Positions 6,624-10,612 of a stretch of DNA of 10,612 bases are shown in pieces. This DNA is from an uncultured Clostridia bacterium (lineage in GTDB: Bacteria > Bacillota > Clostridia > TANB77 > CAG-508): positions 1 to 10,612 of the forward strand of contig CAKPOA010000025.1 of NCBI GenBank assembly GCA_934169575.1, read 5' to 3'. The translations under genes and the position numbers were made by a program. Below the pieces are notes generated by a model. It ran no database searches. It was not told the origin of the DNA and worked only from the letters and a program-made list of their open reading frames with translations. Every line of letters begins with the position of its first letter. Position 1 is the stretch's first letter.

Positions 6624-7208
6624 TTAAATAATTTCATTTGCTTTTATTACAAGCCTGTTTCTTCTACCATTTGTACAGGTAATTAATGTTACTTCTCTTT
6701 GATCTTTGTTTACACTTTCAGTGCAACTAACATCATTTGGCTCTATAATATATTTATCAAATATTCTATATTTTAAAGTTTTACCTGACAAATCAGTAAG
6801 TACAATTTCATCACCTATTTTTAGTTTTTTAGTATTACTAAACATAGTTCCATCTAAATTATTGTGCCCTACAATGGTAAAGTTTCCAATATCATTTACA
6901 TTATTGCCCCAAAATTTTGTTACAGAAACTTTCATTGAATCATCATTTGTTATATCTAAAATTGGAAATTCTATTCCAAGTTTTGGAATATTTATTATTC
7001 CAACGACATTATACCCATTATATTCCAATTTAATCTCTTTTGTCTCCTCATCAGATGTATTTAATTCACTTTTAAATTCTTTAACAACATCTTGTAATTG
7101 TTCTTCATTTGAACGATGTTTTGTATATTTTATTCCAATATTCAAAACAATACTTATAAAAGCTATTACTAGTATCACTAAAATTATATTACATATCTTA
7201 TTTTTCAT
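6624..7208 (-). CDS. Sortase (class D-like transpeptidase)
   Basis: Sortases cut LPXTG-type sorting signals and attach the protein to the cell wall or link pilin subunits. This 194-residue protein has one N-terminal membrane helix (about 7-26), a charged linker, and a catalytic domain with the full triad: His115 in VGHNN, Cys178 in TLITC and an Arg in NGRRNRLVIKA (probably Arg185). KFWGNNVNDIGNFTIVGHN and LTDLSGKTLKYRI resemble sortases usually placed in class D or an unassigned clostridial group; I cannot fix the class from sequence alone. Its ATG follows the upstream stop directly (TAAATG) with only a weak GCGGA as ribosome binding site, so it is probably translationally coupled to the LPVTG protein gene, its likely substrate. 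Confidence 0.92.
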   Translation of the reverse strand: MKNKICNIILVILVIAFISIVLNIGIKYTKHRSNEEQLQDVVKEFKSELNTSDEETKEIKLEYNGYNVVGIINIPKLGIEFPILDITNDDSMKVSVTKFWGNNVNDIGNFTIVGHNNLDGTMFSNTKKLKIGDEIVLTDLSGKTLKYRIFDKYIIEPNDVSCTESVNKDQREVTLITCTNGRRNRLVIKANEII

Positions 7209-8192
7209 TTATTCCGCTTTTCTGTTATTTTTCTTAACTACAATAACCAAAACAATAAGAACTAATATAATTCCTAATGCTACAAATAAAGCAATACTAG
7301 CACCAGTTACAGGTAATTTTGTTACTTCTTTAACTACCATTTTTTTATTTTCAAATTCTGGTGTATAATCATCATCACAATTCATAATTTGAAAATCTAT
7401 TTTTGAACTATCTTTTATCCATACAATATATTTATCACCTTTTTTTGAATCAGCTGGTTGTTCAATTGTATAATCTTGTACTTCTAACCACCAATTTTCT
7501 TCATTAAGTTTTGGTGCAATTTTTGAATATATCTGTTTAAACTCACTATATACAGAAAGTTTTTCATACATATTCTTTCCATCTAAACTATTTAATTTAG
7601 ATACTAGTTCTGTCATTTTAGCTGTATCTGTATCTTCTACAACTTTTACAATTTGATAATAATATTTTTCAGCTTTATCATCTGTTATATTTATTGTTCC
7701 AATTCTAACATTTTGTGTAACTCCATCTTTTGTTTCTACAGGTAAATCTTTATTTCCTATATCTACAGAAATTTTTTTAGTTAATTGGTTTAAAGAGTCA
7801 ATATCTTCTTCAGATATAGCATTTTCCAAATTAATTTTTTGTGCTTCTATTTTGTAGACATCTCCTTGTTTTATCCATAAGTACACATCTTTTTTATCTT
7901 TAAAATTTTGATTATAAATTTCAGAATCAATATACACAATATGATTTCCATTTTCAGTCTTGTCAAAAGCTGAATCATAAAATTTCAAGTTATCTTTATT
8001 TTCATTATTTGAAAATGCAAATTGAAATTCTTGTTCTAATAATTCTTCAACATATATCATGTATTCTTCATTACTTTTCTTTATCATTTGTATGTTTTCA
8101 CTTTGAGCAAATGAAAAACCTTGAAGTAATACAATTGTCATTATGAAAATTCCTAAGCATAATGCTATTTTACTTACTATAGTTTTTTTCAT
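7209..8192 (-). CDS. LPXTG-anchored surface protein, sortase substrate
   Basis: I chose the ATG at 8192-8190 because AAAGGAGGAG lies 7 nt upstream and it opens a clean signal peptide. The longer frame back to 8273 would begin inside the promoter. The 327-residue product has a signal peptide (1-29, cleavage likely after SFA), a soluble extracellular region, and a complete sorting signal: LPVTG at 293-297, a hydrophobic stretch and the basic tail KKNNRK. The ectodomain matches no family I can name firmly, though it resembles proteins seen in other Clostridia; it has an IVYIDSEIYN/VYLWIKQGDVYKIE segment and a tryptophan pair before the cell-wall end. The next gene encodes a sortase, its likely processing enzyme. 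It may be a wall-anchored protein or a pilus shaft subunit; no pilin motif is evident. Confidence 0.9.
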   Translation of the reverse strand: MKKTIVSKIALCLGIFIMTIVLLQGFSFAQSENIQMIKKSNEEYMIYVEELLEQEFQFAFSNNENKDNLKFYDSAFDKTENGNHIVYIDSEIYNQNFKDKKDVYLWIKQGDVYKIEAQKINLENAISEEDIDSLNQLTKKISVDIGNKDLPVETKDGVTQNVRIGTINITDDKAEKYYYQIVKVVEDTDTAKMTELVSKLNSLDGKNMYEKLSVYSEFKQIYSKIAPKLNEENWWLEVQDYTIEQPADSKKGDKYIVWIKDSSKIDFQIMNCDDDYTPEFENKKMVVKEVTKLPVTGASIALFVALGIILVLIVLVIVVKKNNRKAE

Positions 8193-8232
8193 CTCTAAAC
8201 TCCTCCTTTTACTTTTTATAAAATTCGCTATC

Positions 8233-8261
8233 ATTATATTATATTTTTTCGTTTCTGTAAA
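8233..8261 (-). promoter_or_regulatory. Sigma-A promoter of the sortase operon
   Basis: On the minus strand TTTACA (8261-8256) and TATAAT (8238-8233) are separated by exactly 17 nt. Transcription from about 8226 leaves a leader of about 34 nt before the ATG at 8192. This supports the shorter start of the LPVTG protein. Confidence 0.8.
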
Positions 8262-8304
8262 GACTTTTTCCAATATTTTCTATTTTTTTATTACTGAATA
8301 GTTT

Positions 8305-8346
8305 CTGGTCAGTCACAATTTAATTTTATATCCTAAATATGTGTAT
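8305..8346. repeat. Right copy of imperfect direct repeat flanking the surface operon
   Basis: This 42-nt segment matches 2845-2884 from CTGGTCA to AATATGTGTAT. It lies about 45 bp upstream of the operon promoter. The palindrome that completes the left copy is broken here. The two copies bracket a block of about 5.4 kb. Confidence 0.5.
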
Positions 8347-8415
8347 GAAACTATTTTTGAAATACTGCGTAAGCGACCAAATAAACGAAGTGAGTGCGAT
8401 TGGAGCAATTTTATA

Positions 8416-8452
8416 AAAAAATAATCAGAAATTTAAATTCTGATTATTTTTT
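8416..8452 (-). terminator. Intrinsic terminator after the DUF1653 gene
   Basis: A perfect 15-bp stem (8416-8430 with 8438-8452) and a 7-nt loop have T-runs on the 3' side in either orientation. The stop codon of the DUF1653 gene lies inside the stem. It separates the rdgB transcript from the sortase operon promoter. Confidence 0.85.
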
Positions 8453-8689
8453 ATTACTTTTAATATCTTGTAATTCAAATCTATATTTTTGAGTTACTTC
8501 TGGATATTTTTCATGATCCACTTCACTTAAAAACATATCTAAAGGTCTTATCCATAAACCACAATCTTCATAAAGCTTTCTATATACAACATATACTTCT
8601 TTTGTTTCAGAATGTTTTGCTAATTCCTCTACTAAATAGTAGTCACCTTTAAAATGTTTATAAATTCCATTTATTTTAACATCTCTCAT
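8444..8689 (-). CDS. DUF1653 domain protein
   Basis: The 81-residue product is almost entirely a DUF1653 domain: GIYKHFKGDYYLVEELAKHS, an acidic ETKEVYVVYRKLY strand, then GLWIRPLDMFLSEV, the most conserved part of the family. Function is unknown; the compact beta-rich fold and conserved aromatic residues suggest ligand or protein binding, but that is inference. It is predicted cytosolic. One base separates it from the rdgB-like gene, and its GGAGG ribosome binding site is made from the last rdgB codons, so the two are co-transcribed and probably coupled. Confidence 0.9.
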   Translation of the reverse strand: MRDVKINGIYKHFKGDYYLVEELAKHSETKEVYVVYRKLYEDCGLWIRPLDMFLSEVDHEKYPEVTQKYRFELQDIKSNKK

Positions 8690-8690
8690 T

Positions 8691-9266
8691 TTATACCTCC
8701 AATAACCTTTTCTTTATTTTTTCTAATGCAATTCTTCTCGCACTTATCTCATTTTTTTCTGTATTAGATAATTCTGCTAATGTCTTTCCATTTGGTAATT
8801 CAAATATTTCATCAAATCCAAAACCATTTTCTCCTCTTGTTTCTTTTGATACATATCCATATATTGAACCACTCTCGCAAATTGTCTTATTTCCATTTGA
8901 TATAGCTATAGCAGTCGTAAATTTTATTTTTCTTTTTTCTTTTGGAATATCTTTTAATTTTTCAAGCAAAAATAGATTTCTTTCTCTATCAGTTCCATCA
9001 AAGCATCTTTTGGTTTTTACACCTGGATATCCATTTAAATATTCTATTTCAATTCCAGAATCATCTGCCATACATAATTTTCCATCAATTCTTTTTGACA
9101 TTGTTTCAGCCTTTTTTATAGCATTTCCCTGAAATGTTTCTTCATCTTCACTAAATTCCGTGTCAATTCCTGTCTGATACATTGATATAATACTGTATTC
9201 TTTTAATATCTGTTTTACCTCTTCTATTTTTCCTTTATTTTTTGATGCAATTATAATTTCTTTCAT
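8691..9266 (-). CDS. RdgB/HAM1 family non-canonical purine NTP pyrophosphatase, divergent
   Basis: The family hydrolyses XTP, ITP and dITP to monophosphates, keeping deaminated purines out of DNA and RNA. The 191 residues fit the usual length. Motifs are IASKNKGK (6-13, phosphate binding), ADDSGIEIE (67-75, catalytic aspartates), PGVKTKRCFDGTDRERN (81-97), GENGFGFDEIF (145-155) and ELSNTEKNEISARRIAL (165-181). Two conserved positions differ from canonical RdgB: FDPIF/YDPIF is FDEIF and the base-contacting SHR is SAR. Substrate range may therefore differ. An AGGAGAG ribosome binding site precedes the ATG. A short TTG-started ORF overlaps the first codons in another frame, so translation of this gene may be influenced by it. 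A DUF1653 gene follows. Confidence 0.9.
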   Translation of the reverse strand: MKEIIIASKNKGKIEEVKQILKEYSIISMYQTGIDTEFSEDEETFQGNAIKKAETMSKRIDGKLCMADDSGIEIEYLNGYPGVKTKRCFDGTDRERNLFLLEKLKDIPKEKRKIKFTTAIAISNGNKTICESGSIYGYVSKETRGENGFGFDEIFELPNGKTLAELSNTEKNEISARRIALEKIKKRLLEV

Positions 9267-9360
9267 TTTTCTCTCCTATAAATGTACATTCTTTTATTTT
9301 TTTAACAATTGAATCTGTTAATTCTCTCTTAAATTTCAAATTATTATTCTCTGTTATCAA
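9235..9360 (-). pseudogene. TTG-started 41-codon ORF, possible stub of an AlbA_2/Schlafen-type gene
   Basis: The promoter at 9419-9391 is followed by GAGG, 7 nt and a TTG at 9360. The frame reads ITENNNLKFKRELTDSI, then VKKIKEC, and runs out of frame into the start of the rdgB-like gene, ending at 9235. The ENNNLKFKRELTDSI stretch resembles the N-terminus of AlbA_2 (Schlafen AlbA_2, formerly AAA_4) proteins, which commonly begin E..LEFK.ELTD...K, but the domain does not continue. It is either the 5' remnant of a deleted gene whose promoter now drives rdgB, or a leader peptide that modulates rdgB translation. The match is from memory over about 15 residues. Confidence 0.45.
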
Positions 9361-9390
9361 AAAATTACCTCTTTCTTTTTTATCATTATT

Positions 9391-9419
9391 ATTATATCAA
9401 TTTTTAATTTTTTTATCAA
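9391..9419 (-). promoter_or_regulatory. Sigma-A promoter upstream of the rdgB-like gene
   Basis: On the minus strand TTGATA (9419-9414) and TATAAT (9396-9391) are separated by 17 nt. Transcription from about 9384 would give a leader of about 118 nt before the rdgB ATG, holding the short TTG ORF. Confidence 0.8.
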
Positions 9420-9516
9420 GACTTTTGACCGCATTTGCAGGATAAAAGTTACTAGATAGTTGTTTTAAAAAATATACTACTACATTCGTTTTTTTTCATC
9501 CATTTTTAGCACTTTT

Positions 9517-9888
9517 TTAATAACCTATTTTGAAATGAATTTCTTTATGGCAATTAGAACATACTAACAAACATTTTTGTACCTCAAGTCTATATTCTTT
9601 CCAAGACATAGTATTTCCAGAACCAATTTTAAATTCTTTCTTAGTTGGATCTTTATGATGAAATTCAAGCGCATCAATACATTTATTATATCCGCAAATC
9701 ATACATTTTCCACCTAATATTTTTACAGCTTGTTTTTTCATACTTCTTCGTAATATTGTCTTTTGATGTTTTCTAGTTGATGCATTACTTCTACTTGACT
9801 CTTCACTACATTCATAACAATAAATTCTCGATTTTGAATTTGTTTCAAAATTTCGTTCACATATTTCACAAATTTTTTTATAGTTCAT
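9517..9888 (-). CDS. Free-standing HNH endonuclease-like protein
   Basis: The 123-residue protein has an N-terminal zinc knuckle (Cys7, Cys10, Cys24, Cys27), a basic linker (39-57), and an HNH domain with Cys62-x2-Cys65, the LEFHHKDP core (His77, His78) and the closing CSNCHKEIHF (Cys110, Cys113, His114, His118). HNH proteins cut DNA and occur as homing endonucleases, phage packaging nucleases and restriction components. The ATG has AAGGAG 7 nt upstream. It lies 55 nt beyond the 3' end of an intron-containing tRNA-Asn, on the same strand, and no phage or restriction gene adjoins it. A role in mobility of the nearby group I intron is possible but inferred. No clear terminator follows. Confidence 0.85.
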   Translation of the reverse strand: MNYKKICEICERNFETNSKSRIYCYECSEESSRSNASTRKHQKTILRRSMKKQAVKILGGKCMICGYNKCIDALEFHHKDPTKKEFKIGSGNTMSWKEYRLEVQKCLLVCSNCHKEIHFKIGY

Positions 9889-9912
9889 TTTTTATCTCCT
9901 TGTATTTAATGT

Positions 9913-9937
9913 AAAAAAAAAAGCCCACAAACAGGCT
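9913..9937 (-). terminator. Terminator after tRNA-Asn
   Basis: On the minus strand AGCC and GGCT pair around a short loop (9937-9922), with one further T-G pair, and are followed by a run of ten T. It begins 7 nt after the tRNA CCA, so it probably ends the rRNA-tRNA transcript. The HNH gene downstream would need read-through or its own promoter. Confidence 0.7.
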
Positions 9938-9943
9938 AAACTT

Positions 9944-10250
9944 TGGCTCCTCGTGCTGGGCTCGAACCAGCGACCTATCGGTTACGCACCACATTAATTT
10001 TCATTAACATTATATAAATATAATTTGTAGTCTGGACTTGCTCTTTACCATATTATTATAACTTAGGTAGGTGGTGTAAAGTCTCTACACATAGCTTGCG
10101 CCTTGCTCGGTATTGTCGTGTGATAATTCACTTACGAGTTCCACCGAATTAGCCACCTTTTCATCTATATGTTTCCATATAGAGCTGCTAACTCTTTTGC
10201 CTTTCGACATGCTCTACAGCCGAGCGCTCTACCAACTGAGCTAACGAGGA
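9944..10250 (-). tRNA. tRNA-Asn(GUU) interrupted by a group I intron
   Basis: Joining 10250-10216 (35 nt) to 9984-9944 (41 nt) gives a standard 76-nt tRNA with encoded CCA. The acceptor stem TCCTCGT/ACGAGGA, the D arm GCTC/GAGC, the T arm GCTGG/CCAGC and the TTCGAGC loop all pair. The anticodon loop becomes CTGTTAA, anticodon GUU, as in bacterial tRNA-Asn, which shares the TCCTC...GAGGAGCCA ends. The anticodon stem has one C-U mismatch at 27-43. The split lies between positions 35 and 36. The gene follows 5S rRNA after 11 nt and is probably part of the rRNA transcript. Function requires removal of the intron. Confidence 0.93.
9985..10215 (-). ncRNA. Group I self-splicing intron (IC3-like) in tRNA-Asn
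   Basis: The 231-nt insert follows a U (position 35) and ends in G, as group I introns do. P1 pairs exon GCUGU (10220-10216) with the guide GCAGC (10188-10184), including the splice-site U-G. P2 is CUAUAUG-GAAA-CAUAUAG (10182-10165). P3 is GGUGG (10157-10153) with CCACC (10074-10070). P4 is UCGGU (10147-10143) with ACCGA (10111-10107). P6 is capped by GCAA (10101-10094). P7 is GACUU (10083-10079) with AAGUC (10039-10035). P8 is UACC/GGUA (10069-10066, 10049-10046), and P9 lies near 10024-10009. The GUGUAGAGACU and GGUAAAGAGCAAGUCC blocks closely resemble the core of the Anabaena tRNA-Leu intron. No ORF lies inside it. Confidence 0.92.
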
Positions 10251-10261
10251 ATATATATTAA

Positions 10262-10377
10262 ACTGGCAACAACCTATCTTTCCAGCAGGGTAACCCACAA
10301 GTATTTTCGGCACATTTGAGCTTGACTTCTGTGTTCGGAATGGGAACAGGTATTTCCTCAATGTAATCATCACCAGA
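10262..10377 (-). rRNA. 5S ribosomal RNA
   Basis: The minus strand reads from TCTGGTGATGATTACATTGAG through ACCTGTTCCCATTCCGAACACAG to GTTGCCAGTT, about 116 nt, which is the conserved 5S layout with its C-C-G-A-A-C loop. The ends pair (CTGG with CCAG). It lies between 23S and tRNA-Asn. Boundaries may shift by one or two bases. Confidence 0.95.
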
Positions 10378-10407
10378 AAATTGATAACTAATTTTCATTA
10401 CTTTTGT

Positions 10408-10436
10408 ATTATAATACATTTTTTCCAAAAATGCAA
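10408..10436 (-). promoter_or_regulatory. Possible internal promoter between 23S and 5S rRNA
   Basis: On the minus strand TTGCAT (10436-10431) precedes TATAAT (10413-10408) by 17 nt, about 30 nt upstream of the 5S start. The -10 sits in a perfect 14-bp palindrome (10405-10418). It could add 5S and tRNA-Asn transcription, but the spacer is AT-rich and the -35 matches only four of six. Confidence 0.4.
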
Positions 10437-10460
10437 TAGTTTATACAAAATTTTCTTATT

Positions 10461-10480
10461 TTTTTGAGCACACTCAAAAA
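10461..10480. other. Hairpin in the 23S-5S spacer
   Basis: An 8-bp stem (TTTTTGAG with CTCAAAAA) has a 4-nt loop. The A/T order is wrong for a terminator, so it is more likely an rRNA processing structure. Confidence 0.4.
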
Positions 10481-10541
10481 TACATAGATGATTACTAGAA
10501 AATTTTAGCTTTTCCTTTTCGATTTTTGCTTAACTTTTTTG

Positions 10542-10612
10542 TGGTTAAGCCCTCGATTTATTAGTATTGGTTAGCTTAATATATTACTATACTTACACTT
10601 CCAACCTATCTA
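10542..10612 (-). rRNA. 23S ribosomal RNA, 3' end (partial)
   Basis: The minus strand from the right edge reads GATAGGTTGGAAGTGTAAG, then AAGCTAACCAATACTAATA and the 3' end TCGAGGGCTTAACC. This is the conserved 3' terminus of 23S rRNA. The rest lies off the window. A GTTAAGC copy at 10534-10528 (minus strand) could pair with the mature 3' end and may take part in processing. Confidence 0.93.

Noticed and set aside
6706..7368. 220-residue plus-strand ORF
   Set aside because: It is antisense to the sortase and the 3' end of the LPVTG protein gene, whose motifs are unmistakable. It is a low-complexity Phe/Ile/Leu/Ser shadow with no ribosome binding site of note.
8193..8273. Upstream 27-codon extension of the LPVTG protein
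   Set aside because: The extended frame begins inside the -35/-10 promoter region, lacks a ribosome binding site, and would bury the signal peptide. The internal ATG has a strong GGAGG.
8358..8402. GC-richer patch with GCGTAAGCGACC and CGAAGTGAGTGCG, considered as a mobile element end or small RNA
   Set aside because: I could not fold a convincing hairpin, there is no second copy in the window, and the 7-nt match to the tRNA-Asn region is too short to mean anything.
10009..10024. AT hairpin near the intron 3' end, considered as a separate terminator
   Set aside because: It fits P9 of the group I intron and lies between the tRNA exons, so a terminator there would prevent tRNA synthesis.
10188..10373. 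61-residue minus-strand ORF
   Set aside because: It lies across 5S rRNA, the 5' exon of tRNA-Asn and the intron start, and its peptide is a by-product of those RNAs.
1..10612. CRISPR array, insertion sequence or integrase
   Set aside because: No regularly spaced identical repeats, no transposase or integrase motifs and no terminal inverted repeats with target duplications were found.

Overview
The window looks like chromosomal DNA of a very AT-rich member of the Clostridia (Firmicutes), probably an uncultured gut lineage. The evidence is strong AT codon bias, GGAGG-type ribosome binding sites, near-consensus sigma-A promoters, a clostridial-type 5S rRNA, a RemA/RpoZ/Gmk cluster, LPXTG/sortase surface proteins and a prepilin with the clostridial KGITLIAL leader. 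Every gene I can support lies on the minus strand, so the window reads biologically from high to low coordinates. No gene-free stretch exceeds 300 bases.

From the right edge: the 3' end of a 23S rRNA gene, a 5S rRNA gene, then a tRNA-Asn(GUU) whose anticodon loop is split after position 35 by a 231-nt group I intron. All core helices P1-P4, P6-P9 can be drawn. A terminator follows, then a free-standing HNH nuclease gene. Next come a promoter, a TTG-initiated short ORF that looks like the N-terminal stub of an AlbA_2/Schlafen-type protein, a divergent RdgB/HAM1 nucleotide pyrophosphatase and a DUF1653 protein ending in a terminator.

The centre (8261-2940) is a self-contained cell-surface operon with its own promoter and terminal hairpin. 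It encodes an LPVTG-anchored secreted protein, a sortase, and a 1206-residue membrane-anchored adhesin-like protein with three DUF11-like domains, two InlB B-repeats and a VWA domain with an intact MIDAS. Imperfect ~40-bp direct repeats sit just outside both ends of the operon.

The left part is a housekeeping operon (2802-1204): an unknown membrane protein, RemA (DUF370), the RNA polymerase omega subunit and a guanylate kinase-like protein, translationally coupled and driven by a near-perfect TTGACA-17-TATAAT promoter. It is followed by a small uncharacterised acidic protein and, at the left edge, a prepilin-like gene whose start codon is out of frame with the rest by one base in an A-rich stretch. 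Two consecutive intergenic regions here each carry four ATTACA-like hexamers at an exact 11-bp period, the geometry of binding sites for PhoB/PhoP-type response regulators.

The observations most worth a second look are the intron-containing tRNA-Asn next to a free-standing HNH gene, the paired 11-bp phased arrays, the prepilin frameshift, the stub ORF ahead of rdgB, and the repeat-flanked sortase operon.
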